From: Huintestinicola sp050874005
GTDB lineage: Bacteria; Bacillota; Clostridia; Oscillospirales; Ruminococcaceae
Direction of reading: 5' to 3'
Assembly (NCBI RefSeq): GCF_050874005.1
Contig: NZ_JBNMJV010000002.1
Span: 85,478-149,477 of the forward strand
DNA: 64,000 nucleotides
The notes under the pieces are model-generated. The model was not told the origin of the DNA, searched no databases, and saw nothing but the letters and a program-made list of their open reading frames with translations. A program made the translations under genes and the position numbers. Within the stretch, counting starts at the first letter, position 1. Each line of letters opens with the position of its first letter. Of the stretch, positions 8,283-16,963 are shown piece by piece.

Positions 8283-10208
8283 ATGAAGGACGGATTTATA
8301 AGATGCGGCTGTGCAGTGCCTGACCTTAAAGTGGCTGACTGCGAATATAACGCCGAACAGATAATAAATGCTGTAAAGGAAGCCGCCGCTAACGACTGCT
8401 CCCTGCTCACCCTCCCCGAGCTTTGCATTACGGGCTACACCTGCGGCGACCTGTTTTTGTCAAAAACTCTTACGGAAGGCGCAGAAAAGGCTCTGCTGCA
8501 TATTCTTGAGGAGACCAAAGACCTTGAGATAATTTTTATCGTCGGTCTGCCATTGTCTCATTCGGGCAAGCTTTATAACTGTGCCGCTGTGTGCTTAAAG
8601 GGCCGTGTGCTGGGATTTGTTCCCAAAAGAAATATACCCAATTACTCCGAATTTTACGAGGCAAGGCATTTTACTCCTTGGGACGGCAGGGACAGCGCTG
8701 CCGCTATCCGGCGTTTCAATGCTCCTATGGGCGAAATGTTATTCGGCAGCTTTGATGACCCCGACTTTGTTTTCGGAGTTGAGATATGCGAGGATCTGTG
8801 GGTGCCAAGTTCTCCATCGGAAGAACTTGCCGTAAACGGCGCACTTATTATCTGCAACCCCTCTGCTTCGGACGAGGTCATAGGCAAAAAAGAATACCGC
8901 CGCAAGCTGGTTGAAATGCAGAGCGCAAAGCTTGTATGCGGATATGTCTACACCGACTGCGGCTTCGGGGAGTCAACACAGGATATGATATTCTCCGGTC
9001 ACAGTCTTATCTGCGAAAACGGCAGCCGTCTTTGTGAAAGCAAGCCATTTACAAGCGGCATAATTTACGGCGATATCGACCTTGAAAAGCTCTCGGGCGA
9101 GCGCCGCCGTATGAACACCTATCCGCAGGCGCCCGAAAATAATTGTCTTAGTGAACGCATTATGTATTTCAATCTGAACACTCCCGATATTAAGCTGTGC
9201 AGGAAGTTTGCGCCTATGCCCTTCGTTCCCGCCGACAGAAACGACCTTGTCGCACGCTGCGAGGAGATACTCACAATGCAGGCAACAGGTCTTGCCACAA
9301 GGCTCAGACACATTCACGGAAAGACCGCCGTTATCGGTCTGTCGGGGGGGCTTGACTCCACTCTTGCCCTTATCGTCACAGTTCACGCATTCGATATGCT
9401 GTCTCTGGACAGAAAGGGAATTATTGCCGTTACAATGCCCTGCTTCGGCACCACAAAGCGCACAAAGAGCAATGCACTTACTCTTGCGGAAGCCTATGGC
9501 GCTTCTATCAGGGAGATAGACATTTCCGCCTCCGTCCGTCAGCATTTTAAGGACATCGGTCAGAGCGAGGACGTTCACGATGTTTCCTACGAAAACGGAC
9601 AGGCAAGAGAGCGCACGCAGGTAATTATGGATATTGCCAATATGACAGGCGGCATCGTTATCGGAACGGGAGACCTTTCCGAGCTTGCTCTGGGCTGGGC
9701 TACCTACAACGGCGATCATATGTCGATGTACGGAGTAAACTGCTCCATTCCCAAAACTCTTGTACGCCACCTTGTTTCCTATGAGGCTGAAAGGGTCTCG
9801 GGAGAGCTTTCGGCTGTCCTTAAAGACATTCTCGATACCCCCGTATCGCCCGAGCTTCTCCCTCCTGCCGAGGACGGCACCATTTCTCAGAAAACAGAGG
9901 ATATCGTAGGTCCCTACGAGCTTCACGACTTTTTCCTTTACTATATGGTACGCTGCGGATTTTCACCTAAAAAGATATTCCGCATTGCAAAAATCGCATT
10001 TGAAGGTACCTATCCCGATGATGTTATCCTCAAGTGGCTGAAAATTTTTGTAAGAAGATTTTTTGCCCAGCAGTTCAAGCGCTCCTGTCTCCCCGACGGT
10101 CCAAAGGTCGGTTCTGTTACCCTTTCTCCACGAGGCGACTGGAGAATGCCCTCGGACGCTTCCGCCGCACTTTGGCAAAAGGAGCTTGAGGATATCAAAC
10201 TAAACTGA
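8283..10208 (+). CDS. nadE: glutamine-dependent NAD+ synthetase
   Basis: Makes NAD+ from nicotinic acid adenine dinucleotide, ATP and glutamine. The 641-residue protein is the long two-domain form. The N-terminal nitrilase-type glutaminase shows its triad in TLPELCITGY (Glu), PKRNIPNYSEFYE (Lys) and GVEICEDLW (Cys). The C-terminal synthetase carries the ATP pyrophosphatase loop GLSGGLDSTLAL near residue 352 and the TGDLSELALGW segment. GAAAGGACG precedes the ATG. It stands alone before an unrelated permease gene. Confidence 0.96.
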   Translation: MKDGFIRCGCAVPDLKVADCEYNAEQIINAVKEAAANDCSLLTLPELCITGYTCGDLFLSKTLTEGAEKALLHILEETKDLEIIFIVGLPLSHSGKLYNCAAVCLKGRVLGFVPKRNIPNYSEFYEARHFTPWDGRDSAAAIRRFNAPMGEMLFGSFDDPDFVFGVEICEDLWVPSSPSEELAVNGALIICNPSASDEVIGKKEYRRKLVEMQSAKLVCGYVYTDCGFGESTQDMIFSGHSLICENGSRLCESKPFTSGIIYGDIDLEKLSGERRRMNTYPQAPENNCLSERIMYFNLNTPDIKLCRKFAPMPFVPADRNDLVARCEEILTMQATGLATRLRHIHGKTAVIGLSGGLDSTLALIVTVHAFDMLSLDRKGIIAVTMPCFGTTKRTKSNALTLAEAYGASIREIDISASVRQHFKDIGQSEDVHDVSYENGQARERTQVIMDIANMTGGIVIGTGDLSELALGWATYNGDHMSMYGVNCSIPKTLVRHLVSYEAERVSGELSAVLKDILDTPVSPELLPPAEDGTISQKTEDIVGPYELHDFFLYYMVRCGFSPKKIFRIAKIAFEGTYPDDVILKWLKIFVRRFFAQQFKRSCLPDGPKVGSVTLSPRGDWRMPSDASAALWQKELEDIKLN

Positions 10209-10234
10209 TACCGTCCTGAAAGGAAATCTGATAT

Positions 10235-12904
10235 ATGAAACTGAGAGAAATTTCCCTGCGCTATCTGCGGGGTCAGAAAAAACACACAATAATGACGATC
10301 ATTGCCATAATCACCGCCACCGCTTTTATGACGGTAATGCTTGCTGCCGTATCGGTCTACCGTGCCGCCTCCCTGAATGTCTGCAGGGAGACGAACGGTA
10401 CATATCACGTGGTCTTTAACGGTCTTGACAAGGATCAGCTTGTTTCGGTGCGGAGTATGGATATATTTGAGGAAACGCAGATCTACAGCGTTTCCTCCTA
10501 TACAAGCAGCACCGATGTGGATTACGGTCAGATGAAATCACAGGACGCTCAGATAGAATATCTCGTTTTAAACGGAGCTCCTGTTGACGATGTTTTCCTG
10601 CGCTTTAAGGCAGGAGAGCTTACAATGCTGCCGAGCAGTATGAACAGCGTTTTTGAGGGCAGACTGCCCGAAAAGGACGGCGAGATAGTTCTCAGCGCAA
10701 AAAGCGCCTATATGTGGGGATATCCCGAGATCGGCGATACCGTTACCGCAGAGCTTGTGACCTGCAAGGCAAAAACAGGCACATCACAAAGCTATGATAA
10801 TGTTCCCGAATGTCTGTCGGAAGCTTTTGACATAGCGGACGTTTCTGAAATAAGCTTTACGGTCGTAGGCTTTTCCGAAGAAAGCAACATTGTCGATTAT
10901 TCGGATACACGTCTCAGATCCTACTCATATCTTACAGATAATGTCCTTGCACGCTTCTCCGATAAGGCAAACGACCTTTACTGGGATATGCATTATGCTT
11001 TCCGGGACGCAGGCTATGAGATAGACGATTTCAGCTACGGTATGAATCAGGAGCTTTTAGACCTTGAGGGCAAGGGCGTTACGGCAAAATTCTCTCAGGC
11101 GATATTCTTCGCTCTGGTTTATCTTGTTGTAATTTTCCTTATGTTCTGCGTAAGAATGGTCATCGACAACTCCTTTGAGCTGTCCTCAAAGGAAAGGATA
11201 AAGCAGTTCGGACTTCTCAAAGCGGTGGGCGCTTCGGGAAAACAGGTATTCGCAATGGTGGTTTGGGAAGCGATATATCTTGCGGTTCCCGGAGTTATTG
11301 TGGGAATACTGCTGGGAACAGGCTGTGCCGCAGGACTTTTCACCATAGTTAAAAATCTGCCGTATCTGAGCGACAGCAGCACGGCATTCAATATGAGAGA
11401 TATGCTTATCTTTGAGCTGAAGCCTTATGTATTCATCTCATCAGCGCTTATCGGCATACTCTGGGTGGTAGTCTCCGCCGTTTCTACGGGTATGCGCTCT
11501 ATAAGATCCTCTCCCGTGGACGCTATGAACGCCGCAGGAAAAAATGAAAAGATAAGAATACCAAAACACCCCTCGGGACTTGAAAAGGGCAGGAGCTTTA
11601 TCGGAGCATATTCCTCACTCAGCATAAAGCGCAGCAAAAAAAGATATATCATAACTATGGTATCAATGATAATGAGCATCATTCTCTTTACCACATTCTC
11701 CTATGGCGCTGAGCTTGCAAATAACAAGATCACAACAGAATTTGAGGAAAACAGGGTGCCCAATGATTTTTCGGTCCGGACCTATTCCCTCTCGCCCTCG
11801 GACATTCACGGAAATACTCAGAAAATGATATCCTCGGGATATTTTGAAAATGTTCAGTATGACTGCGTTCTGAAATTCTATATGGACAATGAGACTCTGA
11901 ACATTCTTCCCGGAACTAAAGCATACGAGGACGGCGGACTTCCTTTCGGTATCCACCCCGTCAGCCGTGAGACATTTGAAAAATACATCACCGCCGACAG
12001 CGGCATTACCTATGACGAGCTTGAGCAGTCGGGAGCAATACTTATCGACCCTGTTATGAAAGACAAGAGCGGAATGGAACTTTACCGCATTGTTGATAAT
12101 GACAGTCTGCCCGGAAGCCTTACCTCCGGTCCGTTTATCGACAGTATGGTATTTTTCCTTGATCCTGTGACCATTGAAACGGCAGGAACATATTCAACAG
12201 ACCTTCGCACATATTTCTCCTGCGACGGGATGTGTCTGGCGATAATGGCTGAAGCTCCCTATGAACAGCTTGTCTCTTACATTGGCATTGACAGCTCCTC
12301 CGCTCAGATCGAATACAACGGGGGAAAATATACTCTGTTCTCAAGAACGATCTATGCAGACGCTGCTGCGGGTATGGAAACAGAAGCAAGGAATTTCCTT
12401 AACAGAAATTACTACAACAGCTTTACCGACAACGCCGCAGATATGTCACGATCGGTCTCAACCCTCGGGATCGTCAAGACTGTGGGATATTTCGCAGTAT
12501 TTATCATTGCCCTGATAGCCGCTGTAAATATCGTTAATATCATTTCGGCAAACGTTCTCGGAAGGACATCGGAGTTTGCAATGCTCAGAGCCTGCGGAAT
12601 GTCCGACAAGCAGCTTCATAAGCTCGTATTATCAGAAAGCCTTATTTATGCGGCTCTGGCAAGCTTCTCCTCACTCCTCGTTGTGGAAGCGGCGGTACTT
12701 GTTATACAGATACCCTTCAAGACCCATTTCCACGATCTGGAAATGGAAGATATGGGATTTACGCTGTCTGCCGCCGCACCTCTCAAATACATTCTCATTG
12801 CCGCAGCAGTTTCCTTTGTTATCGCAGCCGCCGCCTCTTTTGTTCCTGCAAAGCGGATAATAAGATCGCCCATTGTGGAGAATATCAGAAATACGGAAAA
12901 TTAA
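10235..12904 (+). CDS. FtsX/MacB-type ABC transporter permease, large two-domain form
   Basis: An 889-residue membrane protein with two FtsX-like permease domains. A transmembrane segment near residues 20-40 is followed by a large extracytoplasmic domain. Three membrane helices span about 285-420, followed by a cytoplasmic link and another helix near 470. A second extracytoplasmic domain comes next, and the last three helices lie after residue 750. The segments ERIKQFGLLKAVGASGKQ and SEFAMLRACGMSDKQL are the family's cytoplasmic coupling regions. Such permeases need a LolD/MacB-like ATPase, but none is encoded beside it here. The substrate is unknown; peptide export or resistance roles are common in Firmicutes. 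Confidence 0.88.
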   Translation: MKLREISLRYLRGQKKHTIMTIIAIITATAFMTVMLAAVSVYRAASLNVCRETNGTYHVVFNGLDKDQLVSVRSMDIFEETQIYSVSSYTSSTDVDYGQMKSQDAQIEYLVLNGAPVDDVFLRFKAGELTMLPSSMNSVFEGRLPEKDGEIVLSAKSAYMWGYPEIGDTVTAELVTCKAKTGTSQSYDNVPECLSEAFDIADVSEISFTVVGFSEESNIVDYSDTRLRSYSYLTDNVLARFSDKANDLYWDMHYAFRDAGYEIDDFSYGMNQELLDLEGKGVTAKFSQAIFFALVYLVVIFLMFCVRMVIDNSFELSSKERIKQFGLLKAVGASGKQVFAMVVWEAIYLAVPGVIVGILLGTGCAAGLFTIVKNLPYLSDSSTAFNMRDMLIFELKPYVFISSALIGILWVVVSAVSTGMRSIRSSPVDAMNAAGKNEKIRIPKHPSGLEKGRSFIGAYSSLSIKRSKKRYIITMVSMIMSIILFTTFSYGAELANNKITTEFEENRVPNDFSVRTYSLSPSDIHGNTQKMISSGYFENVQYDCVLKFYMDNETLNILPGTKAYEDGGLPFGIHPVSRETFEKYITADSGITYDELEQSGAILIDPVMKDKSGMELYRIVDNDSLPGSLTSGPFIDSMVFFLDPVTIETAGTYSTDLRTYFSCDGMCLAIMAEAPYEQLVSYIGIDSSSAQIEYNGGKYTLFSRTIYADAAAGMETEARNFLNRNYYNSFTDNAADMSRSVSTLGIVKTVGYFAVFIIALIAAVNIVNIISANVLGRTSEFAMLRACGMSDKQLHKLVLSESLIYAALASFSSLLVVEAAVLVIQIPFKTHFHDLEMEDMGFTLSAAAPLKYILIAAAVSFVIAAAASFVPAKRIIRSPIVENIRNTEN

Positions 12905-12960
12905 GAATATCGTCCTATCAGATATTTTAGTAAATGACTGTTCACAAAGGTGGATTTTTT

Positions 12961-13239
12961 ATGCCGGAAGAGTTAATGCTGCTTATTCAAACAGGAAGGT
13001 TACCTTGCTGTAAAGAAGCCGCTCAAATCATTGAAAATGAATTGAAAAAAGGCAATACGATCGAGTCATTCGGCAATGTCGGGTCATTGCCCGATGAAAC
13101 CTATTATGTTGTCTTTTTTTCGGAAAGTCCAAAAGGTAATTATTCCAATACCCTAACAAGAACTCGTAAGGGCGGGGAATACAAAGTAATATGTTTGAGC
13201 GGATCCGGCGGAGCTATAGAAATATTGTTTAGATTATAA
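12961..13239 (+). CDS. small protein of unknown function
   Basis: A 92-residue protein I do not recognise. The ATG at 12961 is chosen because AAAGGTGG ends seven bases before it; an in-frame ATG at 12934 lacks such a site. The N-terminal half is helical (EAAQIIENELKKGNTIESF). The C-terminal half looks like alternating beta strands (TYYVVFFSES, YKVICLSGSG). It has no signal peptide or membrane segment. It follows the permease gene after a 56-bp gap and ends before a strong terminator, so it may be the last gene of that transcript. Confidence 0.6.
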   Translation: MPEELMLLIQTGRLPCCKEAAQIIENELKKGNTIESFGNVGSLPDETYYVVFFSESPKGNYSNTLTRTRKGGEYKVICLSGSGGAIEILFRL

Positions 13240-13270
13240 CAATGCTTCATTGAGATAACTTTGTAAAATA

Positions 13271-13317
13271 AAATCAGCCTGAGAAGAAATCATAAATCTT
13301 CTCAGGCTGATTTTTTA
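13271..13317. terminator. bidirectional rho-independent terminator
   Basis: A perfect 17-bp stem (13271-13287 with 13297-13313) around a nine-base loop, with A-rich left and T-rich right flanks. It separates the plus-strand small protein gene from the minus-strand DUF1294-trkH-trkA operon and can serve both. Confidence 0.85.
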
Positions 13318-13626
13318 TATCACGAACTTTATCAAAATAAAGCACACCAAAGCGGTCTGAACGAGAATTATCAGAGGCAGACCTATCATAAACCGCTTGT
13401 GAAGGGTTTTGTGATGGATAATTCTCATTGTTATGTACATTGCCGCCCCGCCGCCCAGGAGTGCGGCACAGAAAAGCTTTTTCTCGGGTATCCGTCTGCC
13501 GCCCTTTACCGCAAGGCGTTTGTCCGAGCAGGTTATTGCTGCCGAATAAAAGCTTATCGAAAGAAAATATACAAGCAGCAGAAGCCATATCCACCTGTTT
13601 TCCGAAAGCATTTCCCACCTCATCAC
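13315..13626 (-). CDS. DUF1294 membrane protein
   Basis: A 103-residue protein of the DUF1294 family, unknown function. It has two or three transmembrane segments. The family signature reads SDKRLAVKGGRRIPEKKLF and then ALLGGGAAMYITMRIIHHKTLHKRF. The start overlaps the end of trkH by four bases (ATGA type), implying coupled translation. It is the last gene of the potassium transport operon, ending at the shared terminator. Confidence 0.8.
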   Translation of the reverse strand: MMRWEMLSENRWIWLLLLVYFLSISFYSAAITCSDKRLAVKGGRRIPEKKLFCAALLGGGAAMYITMRIIHHKTLHKRFMIGLPLIILVQTALVCFILIKFVI

Positions 13627-15056
13627 TTTTTCCAGGTTGCCCTTGAAAACAGCAGGAGCATCGGGAAAAGCTCCAGTCTGCCCGCAAGCATATCAAAGAT
13701 AAGCACAAGCTTTGATATAGGCGAAAAGAAGCCGAAATTCTGTGTGGGTCCCACAAGCTCAAGTCCCGGACCGATATTATTTACGGCTGCGCTTACTGCG
13801 GTAAAGTTGGTGATAAGGTCGTGACCGTCAACGGAAATGACCAGAGCCGATGCCATAAACAAAAGCACGTAGCAGACCATATAGCTGTTTACCGAGCGGA
13901 CTATCTCGTGCTCAATAGGCTTTGAATCAACGGTTATCTTTTTGAGCTGCTTGGGGTGTATCATAACCTCCAGCTCCTTGGCAAGACCCTTTACAAGAAT
14001 GATTATTCTTGTGACCTTGATACCGCCGCCCGTACTTCCCGCACAGCCGCCCACAAGCATAAGCAGGACTATTATGGTGCGTGAAAGCTCGGGCCAGAGG
14101 TCGAAATCCACCGTTGAAAAGCCTGTGGTGGAAATTATAGAGGCTACGGTAAAGCTTACGTGCCTGAGTGCTTCTCCGATACTGTCAAAAAGTCCTCTCA
14201 CGTTTAATGTGATTATCACAATTGCCGACAGCACAATGGTCAGAAATACTCTGACCTCTTTATTGAACGCCTCTTTCAGCTTGCTTGAAATAATAAAATA
14301 ATAAGAGCTGAAATTGATGGCAAACATTATCATAAAGACAGTTACCACTATCTGGATATAAGGCGAGTAACTGCCGAGGCTGTCGTTTTTAATTCCGAAG
14401 CCGCCCGTTCCTGCGGTGGCAAGAGATGTATTAAGAGCCTCGAAAACGTTCATTCCTCCGAAAAGCAGAAGAACGAACTCCGTAAGGGTCAGCACGAAAT
14501 AAATGGAATATAGAATAAGTGCGGTTGTCTTGACCTTGGGCACAAGCTTGCTTACAGATGGACCCGGGCTTTCCGCTTTCATTATGTGGATATTCTGTCC
14601 GCCGCTGAGGGGGATAAACGCCATTATGAAAACGAGGACACCCATTCCGCCTACCCAATGAGTAAAGCTGCGCCACATAAGCATTGCCTTGGGCATACTT
14701 TCCACCTCGGAAAGTATGCTGGCGCCTGTGGTGGTAAAGCCTGAAACAGTCTCGAAAAGGGCGTCGATGAAATTAGGTATGGCTCCCGAAAAGAAAAAGG
14801 GCAGCGCTCCGAAAATACTGAGAACTATCCAGCTCATTGACACGATAACAAAGCCCTCACGGGAATACAGCTCCGTATTTTTCGGCTTTTTTAAAATTAG
14901 CAGTCCCCCCACAGCAAGGCACACCGCCATTGAAAGAAGTATCGCCGTTATGCAGCTTTCACCATACACCGCAGCAGTCACAAGGGGGATAAGCAGAAAA
15001 AGCGTTTCAAAAACAAGTATCCACCCAAGTATATATTTTATCATCCGGAAATTCAT
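13623..15056 (-). CDS. trkH: Trk/Ktr-type potassium transporter membrane subunit
   Basis: A 477-residue potassium channel-like subunit with four membrane-pore-membrane repeats. Filter-like turns are visible in SGFTTTGAS, TAGTGGFGI, STTGFSTVD and AAVNNIGPG, and the pore gate region reads GGCAGSTGGGIKV. GGGGGAC precedes the ATG. It lies 11 bp downstream of trkA, its cytoplasmic nucleotide-binding partner, so the two form a complete uptake system. Whether it is a Na+-coupled Ktr or a Trk form cannot be decided from sequence alone. Confidence 0.93.
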   Translation of the reverse strand: MNFRMIKYILGWILVFETLFLLIPLVTAAVYGESCITAILLSMAVCLAVGGLLILKKPKNTELYSREGFVIVSMSWIVLSIFGALPFFFSGAIPNFIDALFETVSGFTTTGASILSEVESMPKAMLMWRSFTHWVGGMGVLVFIMAFIPLSGGQNIHIMKAESPGPSVSKLVPKVKTTALILYSIYFVLTLTEFVLLLFGGMNVFEALNTSLATAGTGGFGIKNDSLGSYSPYIQIVVTVFMIMFAINFSSYYFIISSKLKEAFNKEVRVFLTIVLSAIVIITLNVRGLFDSIGEALRHVSFTVASIISTTGFSTVDFDLWPELSRTIIVLLMLVGGCAGSTGGGIKVTRIIILVKGLAKELEVMIHPKQLKKITVDSKPIEHEIVRSVNSYMVCYVLLFMASALVISVDGHDLITNFTAVSAAVNNIGPGLELVGPTQNFGFFSPISKLVLIFDMLAGRLELFPMLLLFSRATWKK

Positions 15057-15067
15057 ATGTCCCCCGA

Positions 15068-16429
15068 TTATCCTTTCTTCAGCACGTCGGTGATGTCGTG
15101 GAGAGCCATTATCTCAGACACGATAACAACTGCGTCCCCCGGCATAAAAACATCGTGACCTCTGGGAATGATGACCTTTCTGTCTCGGAGAATGGCTGCC
15201 ACAAGAACGTTTTTCTTGAATTTAAGCTCGCTGAGAGGTATTCCCACGATGGGCGATCTTTCACGGACTATAAACTCCGCCGCCTCCACCTTGTCCTTGA
15301 TAACGCTGTAAAGCGTTTCTACATTGCTGCCGATGGTGTTTTTCATTGCTCGGACGTAGCGCACGATGCTCTCGGCGGTAAGGTGCTTGGGGTAGATTAT
15401 AGTGTCAAGGTCAAGCTGATTTACCACATCGTCAAAGTCGATACGGTTTATTTTAGTAATGAGCTTGCACTTGCTCTTGTTTTTGGCAAAAAGTGACAGC
15501 AGGATATTTTCCTCGTCAAGATTGGTAAGCGCCACGAAGCCGTCCGCATTTTCAAGTCCTTCTTCAAGAAGGATCTCCTGGTCAACTGCGTCTCCGTTGA
15601 TGACCGTAACGTCGGGAAGGGTGGTGCACATTTCCTCGCAGGTCTTCATATCCTTTTCGATGACCTTTACGGCAATGTCAGAGCGAAGAAGGATATCCGC
15701 AAGATAATGGGTTATTTCTCCGCCGCCCACTATCATAACATCTCTTACCGAACGCATTTTATACTTTATCTTATTAAAGAAATCATTTGCCTTTCGGGGA
15801 GACGCAACCACTGAAATAACATCCTTTTCACGGAAAACAAAATCACCGTTTGCGATATATGCCTCGCCGTCACGCTCGATTGTACAGATAAGCACGTCGC
15901 ATTTGAGCCTTGCAATGACCTCCTTGACTGCCATATTAACGATAGGGCTGCCCTCGGGGAGACGGAATTTTATAAGTTCCACCCTGCCCTTGGCAAAGGT
16001 GTCTATCTTTATTGCAGAGGGAAAGCGCAGGATACGGGCTATCTCCGCCGCAGAAGCGTACTCGGGATTTATTATCATTGCAAGTCCCAGCTCGTCCTTC
16101 AAAAAGTTTGCTTCCGAGCTGTACTGGGGATTTCGCACACGGGCGATGGTCTGGCAGTTGCCCTCTTTTTTGGCGATAAGGCAGCACAGAAGATTTAATT
16201 CGTCCGAGCCTGTTACGGCGATAAGCAGGTCGGCTTTTTCAATGCCCGCTTCCTGCTGGATAAGGTGGGTGGCGCCGTTTCCCACGACCCCCATAATGTC
16301 GTGACGGCTGATGACCTCGTTTACTTTTGCGGCGCTCAGGTCAATGACCGTAATATTGTTTCCGTCGTTGTTGAGCTGCACCGCAAGAGTCTGTCCGACC
16401 TTGCCGCAGCCCACGATGATTATATCCAT
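15068..16429 (-). CDS. trkA: Trk potassium system regulatory NAD-binding protein TrkA
   Basis: A 453-residue cytoplasmic regulator built of two RCK units. Two Rossmann glycine motifs are visible: DIIIVGCGKVGQTLAVQL at the start and DVMIVGGGEITHYLADIL near residue 229. Each is followed by a TrkA-C domain. Two-unit TrkA is the long form (short KtrA has one). It binds NAD(H) or adenine nucleotides and gates the TrkH channel encoded just downstream. A consensus promoter lies about 50 bp upstream. Confidence 0.95.
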   Translation of the reverse strand: MDIIIVGCGKVGQTLAVQLNNDGNNITVIDLSAAKVNEVISRHDIMGVVGNGATHLIQQEAGIEKADLLIAVTGSDELNLLCCLIAKKEGNCQTIARVRNPQYSSEANFLKDELGLAMIINPEYASAAEIARILRFPSAIKIDTFAKGRVELIKFRLPEGSPIVNMAVKEVIARLKCDVLICTIERDGEAYIANGDFVFREKDVISVVASPRKANDFFNKIKYKMRSVRDVMIVGGGEITHYLADILLRSDIAVKVIEKDMKTCEEMCTTLPDVTVINGDAVDQEILLEEGLENADGFVALTNLDEENILLSLFAKNKSKCKLITKINRIDFDDVVNQLDLDTIIYPKHLTAESIVRYVRAMKNTIGSNVETLYSVIKDKVEAAEFIVRERSPIVGIPLSELKFKKNVLVAAILRDRKVIIPRGHDVFMPGDAVVIVSEIMALHDITDVLKKG

Positions 16430-16479
16430 AAAGCAGCTCCTTTTTGCGCTTTAAATTCTGTAATGAACTTCTACGGTAC

Positions 16480-16508
16480 ATTTTATACCATTCGGGAAGA
16501 ATTGTCAA
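16480..16508 (-). promoter_or_regulatory. promoter of the trkA-trkH operon
   Basis: On the minus strand TTGACA (16508-16503), a 17-bp spacer, then TAAAAT (16485-16480). It lies 51 bp before the trkA start codon. Confidence 0.75.
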
Positions 16509-16590
16509 GTATATGGCAAAAAGAGATGTGAAAAAGGTGTGAAGAAAATCGGTAAAATCATTACAGCGAAAAATTTGTTTATTCTGTCAA

Positions 16591-16619
16591 TTGACATTCA
16601 GAAACCTTTGTGCTATAAT
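16591..16619 (+). promoter_or_regulatory. perfect-consensus promoter P1 upstream of the mdh/ldh gene
   Basis: TTGACA at 16591-16596, a 17-bp spacer and TATAAT at 16614-16619: both hexamers are exact consensus. It faces the dehydrogenase gene, whose start is about 345 bp away. The region in between holds no ORF I can support; it contains the Rex-like site and a second promoter. The leader could be an untranslated region or carry a small RNA. Confidence 0.75.
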
Positions 16620-16757
16620 AAATCTGTAATTCTTTTAACAAATGCTGTCTGACTCCCAAGGCAAGGGGGAATATAGCCATATTTTTGTATGATATCATTA
16701 TTTTGCGTAACGAAAAAGAGTTTAAATTGTTAAATGTGCCACAGTCTGCTATGTAGT

Positions 16758-16775
16758 TTGTTAAATTTTTGACAA
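16758..16775. promoter_or_regulatory. Rex-like redox operator
   Basis: The 18-mer TTGTTAAATTTTTGACAA matches the Rex consensus TTGTTAA-N4-TTAACAA at 13 of 14 fixed positions. It lies 25 bp upstream of the -35 box of promoter P2 and about 140 bp downstream of P1. Rex senses the NADH/NAD+ ratio and commonly represses fermentative dehydrogenase genes, which fits the genes downstream. No rex gene is in the window. Confidence 0.55.
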
Positions 16776-16800
16776 GTGCATATTTTATGAGCAAATTCTC

Positions 16801-16829
16801 TTGATTTTTCTTCGCAAGTGTGATAGAAT
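16801..16829 (+). promoter_or_regulatory. promoter P2 of the mdh/ldh gene
   Basis: TTGATT at 16801-16806, a 17-bp spacer and TAGAAT at 16824-16829, giving a leader of about 125 bases. It lies downstream of the Rex-like operator. Confidence 0.6.
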
Positions 16830-16963
16830 ATATTTAACGAGAAAATTCTGTCTTTTTGTCTGAAATTATGATGATATGGGACAGGATCTTCGCAAAATGA
16901 TGGTATGCGAACGCAATTTTCGCCTCGCACAAAAAAATACTCACAGAAAGCGGGAAATGATTT

